Source: Verrucomicrobiota bacterium
GTDB lineage: Bacteria; Verrucomicrobiota; Verrucomicrobiia; Limisphaerales; J093
Assembly: GCA_027493615.1 (NCBI GenBank)
Contig: JAOSKK010000038.1
Span: 682,001-746,000 of the forward strand
Reading direction: 5' to 3'
DNA length: 64,000 nt
Shown here one piece after another: positions 1 to 10,700 of this stretch. A program made the translations under genes and the position numbers. The number at the start of each line of letters is the position of its first letter. The first letter of the stretch is position 1. The notes beneath the pieces are model-generated. The model was not told the origin of the DNA. It made no database searches and saw only the letters and a list, made by a program, of their open reading frames with translations.

Positions 1-1309
1 CGTCGAGGTCCACATCCAGGAACACGGGGCACCAGGTCCAATCGGAGGCCTCGAGGCCACTGAGCTGGGCGATTTCCGCGAAGGTGGTATCGCCCCAGTT
101 CCGGAGCAGGGTGTTGCGCGAGTACTGCGGGCGGTTCTCCACCACCCCCACGGGCACCAGCACGGGCTGACGTTCCATCAACTGCACCTGACGCTTGGCG
201 TGCTCGCGGCTGAACATGTCCGCCACGAACAGATCCGGGTGCCCGTCCCGGTCGATGTCGGCAATGTCCAAGCCCATCGAAAAGATGCTGGTCTGGCGGA
301 TGGCGAGCCGGCTGATGGCACGGAACTTTCCGTGCCCGTCGTTGAGCCAGATCCGGTCCGGCGACTGGAAGTCGTTACAGACGTAAAGATCCGGGGCGCC
401 GTTCCCGTCCAGATCGTAGAACATCGCGGACAGACCCCAGTCATACGGCACCGACGCCGGTTGGCCGTCCTCGTCGAGGAAAGTGCCGTCGGTCCAGCTC
501 AGGGCGGTGAACCGTCCCCCACCCTCGTTGCGATAGAGCACGTCGGCCTCGCCGTTCTCGAGCACGCCGTGAACGCGGTCCACGGTGAACCGCCCCACCA
601 AGTCAGGTTCGGTGACCAGGCGGCCGTCCACGGCCAGCAACTCGGGTTGGTTCCCGGCCAGCGAGACGCGGTACCGCTTGGGGGGTTCGTCGCGGAACGT
701 GGTCGGGCGGTAGTTGACCACGTAGACATCGAGGTCGCCGTCCCCATCCACGTCTGCCAAGGCGAGGGAGTGTGCGCCCGTGCCCGCGTGCAGGCCGGCG
801 GTTGCTGTGGCTTCGCGGAATCGGCCATGCCCGTCGTTCAGGAACAGACGCGTGCCGTGCCCGAGGCCGTTGACCAACAGGTCGAGGTCCCCGTCACCAT
901 CCAGATCAGCAAGGGCCGCGCCGGTCGAGGGTTGGTCTGGACACGCCACACCCGCCGAGGCGGTGATGTCGACGAACCGCCAGTTGCCGAGATTGCGGTA
1001 AAGGACGTTCGGCCCGTCCAGACTGCAGAAGTACAGATCGCACCAGCCATCGCCATCCACGTCGCCCGCAGCGACCCCGGCGCCGTTGAGCAGCACCTGA
1101 TTCGTGAGGTAGCGCTCCGGCGCCAGATGGTTGGTGAACAGAATGCCCAGCGGCCCAGGTTCCAGTTCGGTGAAACCCGTCCGCCCCGTGCCGGAGGGAC
1201 CGAGCACGGTGAAACGTCCCTCGGCGAAGGTCTGCCAGCCTCGCGCGTCGGCCACGCTGGATCCGACATCGGCGATGCCGAGGCATGTCGTGATCGCCGC
1301 GACGGCCAC
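1..1309 (-). CDS. FG-GAP/VCBS-repeat exported protein, 3' end outside window
   Basis: The minus frame is open from about 1309 to the window edge. It encodes repeated blocks of the type DGDGDLDLLVNG, DVDGDGDLDVYVVN and DLDGNGAPDLYVCND, each followed by an 'LNDGHGRFRE'-like turn. These are calcium-binding FG-GAP/VCBS beta-propeller blades. The block order resembles proteins that end in an ASPIC/UnbV domain, but that end would lie outside the window. The N-terminus is hydrophobic and alanine/valine-rich with a cysteine (AVAAITTCLG), so export or lipidation is likely. No ATG is in frame; a GTG at 1309 is my best start and is uncertain. The upstream leader holds the palindromic repeats at 1334-1535. 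The role is unknown; such proteins are usually extracellular. Confidence 0.75.
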   Translation of the reverse strand, partial: MAVAAITTCLGIADVGSSVADARGWQTFAEGRFTVLGPSGTGRTGFTELEPGPLGILFTNHLAPERYLTNQVLLNGAGVAAGDVDGDGWCDLYFCSLDGPNVLYRNLGNWRFVDITASAGVACPDQPSTGAALADLDGDGDLDLLVNGLGHGTRLFLNDGHGRFREATATAGLHAGTGAHSLALADVDGDGDLDVYVVNYRPTTFRDEPPKRYRVSLAGNQPELLAVDGRLVTEPDLVGRFTVDRVHGVLENGEADVLYRNEGGGRFTALSWTDGTFLDEDGQPASVPYDWGLSAMFYDLDGNGAPDLYVCNDFQSPDRIWLNDGHGKFRAISRLAIRQTSIFSMGLDIADIDRDGHPDLFVADMFSREHAKRQVQLMERQPVLVPVGVVENRPQYSRNTLLRNWGDTTFAEIAQLSGLEASDWTWCPVFLDVDLD

Positions 1310-1333
1310 CGCCGCCCATCGCCCCCCACCCCC

Positions 1334-1535
1334 GTAGGAGTCGAGGTCACGAGACTCTGCCCCTCCCCCTTCCGCCCGTAGGAGTCGAGGTCACGAGACT
1401 CTGCCCCTCCCTCGGGACCTGTTGGGAGCCCCGAGCCAACGTTCCAGCCCCCACTCCTGGCAGGTGGAGTCTCGTGACCTCGACTCCTACGGAGGTAGGG
1501 GGGGTGGGTATGAGTCTCGTCACCTCGACTCCTAC
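1334..1535. repeat. REP-like palindromic repeat cluster, subfamily GTAGGAGTCGAGGT
   Basis: Four copies of a 24-base unit beginning GTAGGAGTCGAGGTCACGAG sit here. Two are forward (from 1334 and 1378) and two inverted (1466-1490 and 1512-1535), so the cluster could fold into long hairpins. It fills the gap between the FG-GAP gene and mqnA. The unit shares the GTAGG-G-CGA-GT core with the clusters near 4624, 36334 and 60809. Confidence 0.8.
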
Positions 1536-1544
1536 GGGGATTGT

Positions 1545-2483
1545 TCAGGTCACGAATTGCGGCTCGAAGACCGGAGTCAGGCCGTGTCGGCGCAACCGCT
1601 CGACGAATCGCTCGATCCCCCGCTTCTCCGCTTCGCCCAGGTCAAACCGCACGTTTTCGGTGAGATAGTGGCGTCGGAACTCGAGCGTGTAATCCGTGCG
1701 CGCCCGAATCAGGCTCTCCAGCCGGCCCAACCCGCGATCGCGCGCCGCCCGCAACTCCGGCCCCAGGCCGACTCCCGGCCCTTCGCGCCGGGCGATCCAG
1801 GCCGCGTGAACGAACGGCAGGCCAAATCGCTCGTACCACGCTTCGCCCAAGTCCCAGATCCGGTGCCCCGTGACGTGCTGGGTGAAATCCAGCGCCCGAT
1901 CCCCGATCAGGAGCACGGCGTCCTGATCTGCCGCGACGCCGTAGTCAGTCAAAGGCACGAACGCCGGCCGGAGCCTCCGCTCGGCCAACAGGACACGGAG
2001 CAGCGCCACGCTGCTGAGCGAGGCCGGATCGCAGTGAACCTCGCGCACCGCCTCCAGGGGACCCCGATGGGCCAGGAGCACGCTCTTGACCGGACCACGC
2101 GAGGCGATGGCCACCCCGTCAAGCACGACGTAGCCATCATGAAAAAGCGCCTCGGTAATGCTGACCAGGGCGACTTCAAGCTGGCCCTGCCGCAACAGCG
2201 CGGCGAGCCGGGCGGGCGTGGTGAAGAGCACCTGCTCCTCAAGATCACACGTCAACGGCAACGCGTTGAGATAGGCCACCGAGCCGATCCGGAGCGGGGA
2301 AGCCGCCGGCGGATGCACTGAACCCGGGGCGTCACCGGCGGCACGTTGTCCCCCGCTGGCATCGGGGGATGCTCCTTCCCGGGACGGAAGCGGAGGGGAC
2401 AGCGGCTGCTCGGGTCGGGCCGTCGCGTCGCTGTGGTCCGGGCGGCTCCGGCGCCGTCCCCGGCGCTTGGCAGGAGGGTTCAC
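1545..2483 (-). CDS. mqnA: Chorismate dehydratase MqnA, futalosine menaquinone pathway
   Basis: MqnA converts chorismate to 3-enolpyruvoyl-benzoate, the first step of the futalosine route to menaquinone. The core starts at about residue 65 with RIGSVAYLNALPL. It continues with the family segments LVSITEALFHDGYVVLDGVAI, HCDPASLSSVALLRVLL and LLIGDRALDF, a periplasmic-binding-protein-like fold. The core has the usual length, but about 60 proline/arginine-rich residues precede it. The ATG at 2483 overlaps the stop of mqnE in an ATGA (2480-2483), so translational coupling supports this start. The extension may be real, or the working start may lie further in. With mqnE and the UbiA-like gene it forms a three-gene operon. 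Confidence 0.88.
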   Translation of the reverse strand: MNPPAKRRGRRRSRPDHSDATARPEQPLSPPLPSREGASPDASGGQRAAGDAPGSVHPPAASPLRIGSVAYLNALPLTCDLEEQVLFTTPARLAALLRQGQLEVALVSITEALFHDGYVVLDGVAIASRGPVKSVLLAHRGPLEAVREVHCDPASLSSVALLRVLLAERRLRPAFVPLTDYGVAADQDAVLLIGDRALDFTQHVTGHRIWDLGEAWYERFGLPFVHAAWIARREGPGVGLGPELRAARDRGLGRLESLIRARTDYTLEFRRHYLTENVRFDLGEAEKRGIERFVERLRRHGLTPVFEPQFVT

Positions 2484-3649
2484 GCGGTGGCGAGGTTGGC
2501 CTCGAGCACGCCAGCCTGGGTGGGCAAGCCGGGCGGTCCGGGCGGGACATCGCCCTCCCAGACGCGAATCGGTTCGTAAAAGGTGTTCCGCTGGACGGGA
2601 ATCCGGCCCGCCTCGCGGATGGCCCGGATCATGGCCGCCTCCGTTTGGTGTTGTCCCGCGGCACCACCGGCCATGCGGAAGATGTGTTCCTCGAGGATGG
2701 TCCCGTGCAGGTCATCTGCGCCGTAGCTCAACGCCACCTGGGCCAGTTTCATGCCCAATCCCACCCAGTAGGCGGTGATGTGATCGAAGTTGTCCAGGTA
2801 CAGCCGGCTGACCGCCAGGGTGCGCAACGTGTCGAAGCCCGTGGGTGGCTTGCTCACGGGCAGGCCGTTGTTCTCGGGTTGGTAGGGCAGCGGGACGAAG
2901 CCGACGAAGCCCCGGGTCTCATCCTGCAGTTCGCGCAGGCGCCGGAGATGATCCACGCGGTCCGCCATCGACTCCACGTGGCCGTAGAGCATGGTGCAGG
3001 TGCTGCGTCCGCCCAACTGGTGCCAGGTCCGATGGACGTCCATCCATTCCTCCGCGCTCTCCTTGCCCCGCGCAATCCGGGCACGCACTGCCGGTGCAAA
3101 GATCTCGGCCCCGCCGCCGGTCAGGGCGTCGAGACCGGCCTCGCGCAGGGCGAGCAGCGTGTCGCGCACGGTTTGGCGGGCGAGCCAGGCGAGGTGGAGG
3201 ATTTCGATGGCCGTGAAGCACTTGAGCTGCAGCAGCGGGCCGGCCTCGCGCAGGGCACGGAGCATGTCGAGGTAGTACCCGAAGGGCAACGAGGGGTGGA
3301 GCCCGCCGACGATGTGCAGTTCGGTGATGCCCCGTGCCAGCGCCTCCTTCGCCCGGGCCACCATCTGCTCGAGGGTCAGCTCGAACCCGTCGGCGTCGCG
3401 CTTCTTCCGGGCGAACGCGCAGAACTGGCAGCTCAGGATGCAATAGTTCGAGTAGTTGAGGTAGCGGTTGAGCAGGTACGTGGCCCGGCGTCCGTTGCGG
3501 CGCTGGTTGGCCAGGTCGGCCAGGGCCCCGAGCGCGTGAAGGTCGCGCGTCTCGAACAGGCGCAGAGCATCGGCCTCGGAGAGCCGTGTGCCCGCGGCCA
3601 CTTTCCCGTGCAGATCAGCCAGTTCGCTGTGTTGAAGCGAAAGATTCAT
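2480..3649 (-). CDS. mqnE: Aminofutalosine synthase MqnE (radical SAM)
   Basis: This radical SAM enzyme joins the chorismate-derived enolpyruvoyl-benzoate to adenosine to make aminofutalosine. The iron-sulfur motif CILSCQFC (CX3CX2C) follows NRYLNYSNY near residue 70. The segments ELHIVGGLHP, TCTMLYGHVES and LPYQPENN are more typical of MqnE than of the related MqnC, though confusion of the two is possible. I chose the ATG at 3649 because homologous sequence starts there and it overlaps the upstream stop in an ATGA (3646-3649). The frame is open further upstream, but that stretch is antisense-like and proline-rich. The protein has 389 residues, the usual size for the family. Confidence 0.88.
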   Translation of the reverse strand: MNLSLQHSELADLHGKVAAGTRLSEADALRLFETRDLHALGALADLANQRRNGRRATYLLNRYLNYSNYCILSCQFCAFARKKRDADGFELTLEQMVARAKEALARGITELHIVGGLHPSLPFGYYLDMLRALREAGPLLQLKCFTAIEILHLAWLARQTVRDTLLALREAGLDALTGGGAEIFAPAVRARIARGKESAEEWMDVHRTWHQLGGRSTCTMLYGHVESMADRVDHLRRLRELQDETRGFVGFVPLPYQPENNGLPVSKPPTGFDTLRTLAVSRLYLDNFDHITAYWVGLGMKLAQVALSYGADDLHGTILEEHIFRMAGGAAGQHQTEAAMIRAIREAGRIPVQRNTFYEPIRVWEGDVPPGPPGLPTQAGVLEANLATA

Positions 3650-4575
3650 CGGACTTGGAGGCGGAACCATGGGAACACGACCTCGGCCAGGGTCACCACC
3701 AGAAACACGACGCTGATGATGGCATTGAGGCGGAAGAACGCCAGATTGATCCACTTGAGGCTGCGTTTGCGCGCCAGCCAGTGTTCGAAGACCAGGCAGC
3801 CGAGGATGATCAGCATGCCCACGAGGAACGCCAGGCGGAACCGGGCCGCCAGGCCGAACGCCCCGAGGACCAGCCACATGATGACGTGGGACAGAAACGC
3901 CGCCACCAGCGCGTTCTTCACCCCCCAGCGAACGACCAGCGAGTGCAGCCCGTGCCGCCGGTCAAACTCGTAGTCCTGCACGGCGTAGATCACATCAAAC
4001 CCGATGAGCCAGAACACCACCGCCACTGCCAGCAGCAGGGGCAGAAAGGCGCTGTGCTTGAGGGAGAATGCGCCTTCGCGCTCCGGGAAGAAGTCCAGCC
4101 CGCCCGTGACCGCGATCCAGGCCCCCACCGGTGCCAGCGCGAGGGCCACACCCAGGAAGACGTGCGTGAAATCGGTGAACCGCTTGGTGAACGAGTAGAA
4201 ACAAACCAGCCCGAGCGCCACCGGCGAGAGATAGAAACAGAGCCGGTTCAGGAGCCAGCTCACCAGGATGAACCCCGCGGCGGACAACGCCCAGAGCGTC
4301 CACGCACTGGCCAGGCTGATCCGGCCCGTCGGCAGGTGGCGATCGGCGGTGCGCGGATTGGCGGCGTCGAAGCGTCGGTCCACGATCCGGTTGAAGGCCA
4401 TGGCGCAGGTCCGCGCGCAGACCATCGCGCCGACGATCAGGCCAAACGTGCGCCATCCCGGCCAGCCATAGTCGTCCCGCGCCGCCACCGCCATGGCGGC
4501 CAGGGCAAACGGCAGGGCGAAGACCGTGTGCGAGAACTTCACGAACTCCGCCCATTGCTTGAGGGTAGCGAGCAT
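3646..4575 (-). CDS. UbiA-family prenyltransferase, menaquinone type (MqnP-like)
   Basis: This membrane prenyltransferase attaches a polyprenyl chain to an aromatic quinone precursor. Both aspartate-rich motifs are visible. The first, NRIVDRRFDAANPRTADRHL, is near residue 65. The second is VQDYEFDRRHG, near residue 200. About eight hydrophobic helices surround them, and the length of 309 residues is normal for the family. Annotation pipelines often call it 4-hydroxybenzoate polyprenyltransferase. Its overlap with mqnE and mqnA argues instead for the late futalosine pathway. The upstream gap holds palindromic repeats, and the six-gene giant-protein operon ends only 136 bases away, so read-through into this operon is possible. 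Confidence 0.85.
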   Translation of the reverse strand: MLATLKQWAEFVKFSHTVFALPFALAAMAVAARDDYGWPGWRTFGLIVGAMVCARTCAMAFNRIVDRRFDAANPRTADRHLPTGRISLASAWTLWALSAAGFILVSWLLNRLCFYLSPVALGLVCFYSFTKRFTDFTHVFLGVALALAPVGAWIAVTGGLDFFPEREGAFSLKHSAFLPLLLAVAVVFWLIGFDVIYAVQDYEFDRRHGLHSLVVRWGVKNALVAAFLSHVIMWLVLGAFGLAARFRLAFLVGMLIILGCLVFEHWLARKRSLKWINLAFFRLNAIISVVFLVVTLAEVVFPWFRLQVR

Positions 4576-4623
4576 TCGGCGGCAGACGTTGAACCCGGAA
4601 TGGCGGGCGAACGCAAGCTTCGT

Positions 4624-4697
4624 TCCTCATGTCGGCACCTACCCCCCGCCTCCTCACGTCGGCACCTACCACCCCGGCTCCTCACGTCGGCAGCTAC
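4624..4697. repeat. REP-like repeats, three direct copies, subfamily GTAGGTGCCGACGT
   Basis: Three direct copies of TCCTCACGTCGGCACCTAC, with small variations, lie between the prenyltransferase start and the stop of the giant repeat protein. On the other strand the unit reads GTAGGTGCCGACGTGAGGA, the same core as at 36334 and 60809. No inverted partner is present in this copy. Confidence 0.75.
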
Positions 4698-4711
4698 GGT
4701 CGGTTGCCGTT

Positions 4712-7700
4712 TCAGTAAGTGACGCGAACGCGGAAGAACCGGGCCGTCTCGGCCTCGGGGCTGGACACCGGAGCACTGATCCACTCGGACTGGGCATCGA
4801 TGCGAGCCGCGTGGGGTTCGCCCAGGACCACCGCCGCCGATTGCCAGGTCTGCAGGTCCGCCGAGACTTCCACGTGGAAGGCCAGGCGCGCGTCGCCGGT
4901 GCGGCGGCGGTACGAGACCCACAGTCGGCCGTCCCCGCCCCGACTCAGGACCACCGGGAGCGCGTCGTCTTCGGTGACCGGGTTCGAGGCGAACGCGTAT
5001 TCCTCGAGGTTGTTCCGCCCGTCGCCGTCCGGATCGGCGTCCAGACCCCTGGCCGACGCGGCCAGACGCTCGTCCGCCAGCAGGCGGCCGCTGAAGTACC
5101 GGGCGATCCAGTCGGGATACGCCAGCGCCAGCGCGCCGGGCCCGTTGAGGGTGGTGCCGGAAACCACAGCGACGGTGAAGGTCGTCGAGGCCTCGAGCCC
5201 GTCGCGGTCGCGGGCCGTGACGGTGATTGTGGACGGCCCGAGGTTGGCGGCGCCCGGAGTTCCGCTGAACGTCGCGGTGGCCGGATTGAACGTCAGCCAG
5301 CCAGGCAGGGGTCCGACGCTGAACGCGAGGCTGTCGTCGGTGTCGGGATCGCCGAAGGCGGACGGTGGCAGCAGGAACGTGAAGGGCACCCCCACGATCG
5401 CGCGCTGTTCGGGGATGGGCGTGCCAACGGCGGGCGGGTTGTTCTGCCGAAGCTCGTAAACGTAAGCCGAGCCGGAATCGTTCGCCGGGGCATCGCTGTT
5501 GGGGGAGCCGACGACGGCGGTGCCGTCGCCGAGGCCCACGGCCCAACCGAACTGGTCATTGTTGATGCCATCCGGCACGGCGAGCTTCTCGAGCAACCGC
5601 CAGGTGATGCCGTCGGCGTCCAACCCGAAGGCGTAGGCCGCTCCCCAGCGACTTTGGTTGCTGGTGCCCGCGAAGGGCATGCCCACGACCGTCAGGGCAC
5701 CGCTGGTGGCCACGGCCCGACCGAACTCGTCGTTGTTCAGCACGTCAGGGGCGCGAGTTTCGCCTGTTGCCCCCACTGGCCCGCGCCGCCGGTGTTGCGG
5801 CCGTAGGCGTAGGCCGAACCGCGGTTGCTGCCGCCATCGTCATCCTGCGGCGATCCGATGATGACCGTGTCACGGGCGGTGGCCACGGCGAAGCCGAACC
5901 GATCGCCTGCGGCGCCGTCATTGCCTCCGCCGGGCAGGAGGGGCAGGAGCTTCTTGGTCTGGACCCACACACCGCTGAGGTTGCGTTCGTAGAGATACGC
6001 CGAGCCGGAGTCCGTGCCGTTGTCATCGTCCAAGGGCGAGCCCACCACGAGCGTGTTGGCATGAAGCCCGACTGCGTGTCCGAACTGGTCGCCGGCCGCG
6101 AGGTCGGCGGGGACGAGTTTGGGCGTCACCAAGGTCCAGTTGCCCCGGGCCACGCGCCGATAGACGTACACCGCCCCGCAGTTGCTGCCCCGGTCGTCGT
6201 CCGAGCGGGCTCCCACCGCCAGCGTGTCACCGCTGAGGGCAACCGCGTAGCCGAACTCGTCGCCGTTGGCGCCGTCGAAAGGCGTCAGCCGCACCACGCC
6301 CGCCTGCCAGTCCGTGGCGCCGGGGGCGCTGGGCTCGAAGACATAGACAGTCCCGGACTGGGTGCTTCCGACACGGGCCTGGGGCGCGCCGACGGCCAGG
6401 AGGTTGCCGCTCATTGCGACGGCGTGGCCGAAGCGGGCGTTGGCAGCCGGGTCCGAAGCGTACAACTGCGTCACCGTCCCCCACTGCTCGAACCCGCCCT
6501 GGTTCCGGGCCCGCACATAGACCGAGCCCGAGTCGTTCCCGAAATCGTCCTGGCCGGGCGTGCCAAGTGCGATCAGATCGCGGCTGGCAGCAACAGCAAA
6601 GCCCAGCAGATCACCACTGGCCGCGTCGCCCGCCACCCCCTTGCGGATCAGGCTGTGCACGGCGATCACGGACGTGGTCGCGTCCACCACCGGCGGGGCG
6701 AAGCCGTCTTCCACGGTCAGGGTGAAGTGGGTCTCCTCGGTCCCGGGTGGCGGGTTCAGATCGACGACCAGCCGATTCGCGGTCTGGGGGGCAAAGACGA
6801 CGCCCCGCAAGGCCGTGGTGGCCTGCGCGGCCGTGCCGTTGTAGCGGAATTGCCCCGGGGACTGCGGCACGAAGCCGTTCGGATTGACCAGTGCCCCGCG
6901 GCTGGCGTCGAACGCGACGGTGACCGCGAGCGGTTGCAGCGTCCGGTCATCCACCTCGATGATCGTGGTGCTGGCAAACGGCCGGATCGTGCCGAGGTAG
7001 TACACCTCCTGTCCGGCCACCGTTCCGGCAATGACCGGTGGGTCATTGACGGTCTGCACATTCACCACCAGCGAGGCCGCCACGGGCTGGCTGATGTAGG
7101 GGTCCTCCACCGTGAGCGTGAAGGTCACCGGTTGCGTCGTTGGCACAATGAAGTAGTTCTCGGTGGGCACGAAGACCAAGCCGTGCAACGCCGTTGTGGC
7201 TGCCGCGGCCGTGCCGGTGAACTGATAGAGCCCGCTGCCGGCGGGGGTTTCGACGAAGCCACCCAGGCTCGTGAAGGCACCCGCCTCGGGATCGTCCACC
7301 ACGACCCGGACAACCAAGGCTTCCTGGCCTTGATCGTCCACCTCCGTGATGACCACGCCCACGAACGGCGGCACCGTCTGCTTGTCGGTGATCGTGAAGA
7401 GGGAGGCCCCGGAGATATCGAGCACCGGCGGATCGTTGACGCCCTGCACCGTGAAGCGAATCGACGCCGTGGCGCGGTCCGAACCCAGCTCGTGCACCTC
7501 CACCGTGGCCGTGGCGCGGAACAGCAGCCCGGAATCATCCTGCACCTCGTACCAGAATTGCTCCCGATAAGGATAGCTGCCGGCGTACGCCGGATCGGGT
7601 GCATACTCGACTTCGTCCGCCACCACCTGCACCGACCCGCCCCGGTCCGTGCCACCGGCAGCCGCGAGTTGGTACGACGCGCCGCTGGCCGGCCGGATGC

Positions 7701-10700
7701 CGTCATTGGCCAGCACGGCGAACCGATTGCCCGTGCTGCCGGAAAGCGCCGAGAACTGGTCCGGGCTCAGCGGTCGGTCGCCGACTTTCACCCGTACGGT
7801 GGCCGTGCCCGTTCCGCCCAGACCGTCCCAGACGGTGTACGAGAATTCGTCGGTCCCCACAAAGCCCGGCACGGGCGAGTACAGCAGCGTGCTCCCGGCC
7901 ACCGCCACCGAACCGCCGAACGCGGGCGCGGTCAGGTCGGCAATCACCCAGCCGGTGGCCGGCGCGGGTTTCACGCCGTCGTTGGCGAGCACGGGCAACA
8001 CGTTGTTCCGGCTGTCGGCCTCGACGGAAAAGGCGTCCGCGTTGGTCTCGAGATCGCGCGCGTTGGTGCGCTTGAGAACCTCGATACGCACCGTGGCCTG
8101 GCTGCGGCGCGCCGTGCCGTCAGAGACTTCGTACGTGAAGGTCTCGGTGTAGGGCGGGTTCGCAGCCCGGGGCAGGTAACGCAGCGTGGCACCGTCGGGG
8201 CTGATGGTGACCACCCCCTGCCGGTCGGGTGCGTTGCTCGCGTTGAGGTCATCCATGCCCACGCCCGTGATCCGCAGCAACTGGCCGAAGCTGGGCAGGA
8301 CCTGGTCGTTCGCCAGCACCGGGAGCGTGAAGGCGACCGGCGGGCGGGCGGAATCCGGATCGTGAAACACCGTGAAGGCGTCGTCGTTGGCCGCGAGTTC
8401 CCCGGCCGAGACACGGACCACGACGCGGGCGGTGTCGGTCCGCCGCGAGTCGGTCATGAGGTACGAGAACGTCTCTTCGCCGCGGAACCCGGGGGCGGGG
8501 GTGTACACAAGCGCGCGGTGGTCCGCCGCCACGACGACCGTGCCACCGCGGTTCGGCCCCTCGGCACCGACGCCCACGTCCACCACGGTGAGCGGCCGGC
8601 CCCGATCGGGCACGGCGGTGTCGTTGGCCAGCACCGGCAGCAGGTTGGCGCTGCTGTTGACCAGGACGGTGAACACGTCGCCGTTGGCCCGCACGCCGTC
8701 GTTCACCACCACCACGGTCAAGCGGCCCGTGGCCGTGCGCGGTGGCACCGAGGCATCGCCGATGACATACGTGAACTCCGCCTCGCCGACCGCGTCGGGC
8801 GCCGGATCAAACACCAGCACCGACCCGTCGGCCTTCACGCTCATGGCGCCCAGCGGCACCAACGCGGGCGTGACCGACAAGACCCGTAGCACCGCCGGGG
8901 CGCCCCTGGAGGACGCGGTCGTTGGCCAGCACATCAAGTTCGGTGACGCCGTTGTCGTCCGCCGAGCTCGCGTCGTCGAACGGCACCGCGAAGAAGTCGT
9001 TGGCGGTCGTCAGGCTCCCCACCCACAGGCGCACCAGCGCACGGCCGGTGCCGCCCAACCGGTCGGTGGCCACGTACTCGAGCGTGTCTTCACCGACGAA
9101 CCCACCCGCCGGCGTATAGAGCAGTGTTTGCTGGTCCGGCGCGATCTCGACCGTCCCCCGGGCAGGTGGGACCGCGATCTCGCGGAGGAACAGGCCCGCC
9201 GTGGACCCGGGCAGCAGGTTGTCGTTGGCGAGCACGGCGAGCCGGTTGGCCCGGCTTCCCGCCGGCACACTGAACGCGTCGGCGCGCAGTTCGAGCGTGT
9301 CGTGCCGGTTGACCACCAACACCACGACCTCGGCCTGGGCCCGCGCCGTGCCTCCCCCGACACCTCGTAACGGAACGTGGTCGTGTACGGGAACGGCCCC
9401 GTCGCGGTCTGCGCGTACACCAGCCGGTTGCCGGTGAGGGTGACAACGTCGCGGGCCGGCGGCGTGACAATCCGGGTGATGAACAGCTCACTGCCAAGTT
9501 GCGGCAGGGTGTGGTCGTTGGCCAGGACCTCGAGCACGGACGATTCCCCACGCGCCACCGTGAAGGCATCGGCGTTGGCCTGCAGGTTGCCGTTGAGCGC
9601 ATTCACGGTGACCTGCACCGTCACCACGCCGTGGTCCGCGTTGCCCAGCGGGTCCACCACGACGTACGGGAACACCTCATCCCCGACGAAGTTGACCTCC
9701 GGCGTGTAGAGCACTGTCCGGCGGGTCGCGTCGAGCAGCACCACCCCGCCGTTGCTGGCCGGCCCGACGCTGGCGATTTCCAGGTCGCCGGCGAGCCCGG
9801 TCAGATTGCGGTCATTGGCCAGCACGGCGAGTTGATAACCAGCGCCGTCCGCCGCCACCTTGAACCGGTCGTCGTTCGCGAAAACGAAACTCCCGTCCAT
9901 GACCGTGTAGGGCACTTCATCCATCGCGGTCTGGCCCACCGCCAGGCCGTTCAGAAACGTCGACGTGGCCGGGTCGTAGGTGAACGCGTCCGCCGTCGCG
10001 GTGTAGCGCGCACCGCGCGTCGAGAAGGCTTCGGCGACCGGCATGAGCATGAGCCGGTTGTCCGGCGCCGAACCGTCGATGTCGCGATCGCTGTCGTGCT
10101 GCGCAGTCACCTCCGGCGGGAAGCGAATGGGGTTCAGGGTGAGCGCCGTGTCCTCATCGGTGGTGGTGGCGTCATCGCGTGCCACGGGGGTGTCGTTCAC
10201 GCCGCGCACCAGCACGGCCACGAGGGACGGGACATCGCCAAGTTGGTCGTCGGTGATGGTGACCTCGAACGTGTCCAGGAACGGCTCCCCGCGCGCGAGG
10301 GCCTGCAGGCGGGCCGACACCGACGGCCGATAGGTCAGCGTCTGACCATCCGCGCTTCGTTGGACCGACGCACCGGCAGCGCTGGGGCTGGCCACACTCC
10401 GAATCCGGAGCACATCGCTGCGGTCCACGTCCTGGTCGTTCGCCAGGAGGTCGGCCGCCGCCAGCAGGAGGTCGGTTTCCTCATCGGTCGTCCACAGGCC
10501 GGTCAACAGGATTGTCGTCGGCCCGGCCTCCGGTGGTTGCACCCGGACATCGGACCGCGACGGAGTTCCCGACCCGGCGGGCAGCGCATAGTACACCTCA
10601 AGCGTTGCCACGAGTTCCGCCAACGACTGGCCGGGCGCGCGGACGGGCTCGAGCAGGGCGAGCGAGCCCGGCTCGGGCGCCGGTACCGGCAGATCATTCA

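Noticed and set aside
200-1381. A plus-strand frame of 393 codons at the left edge
   Set aside because: It is antisense to FG-GAP blades with exact DGDGD motifs; the minus frame is the real gene.
1334-1535. A CRISPR array
   Set aside because: The units occur in both orientations without regular spacers and recur at single copies elsewhere; they behave like REP palindromes.
5767-8889. A plus-strand open frame of 1,040 codons opposite the giant repeat gene
   Set aside because: It mirrors the codon pattern of the minus-strand gene, is histidine/arginine/valine-rich without motifs, and the minus strand encodes clear repeat domains throughout.
8900-9360. Programmed frameshifting in the giant protein genes
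   Set aside because: Breaks are far too many, lie often in homopolymers, and also hit gcvP, the aldolase and IstA, where no such mechanism is known.
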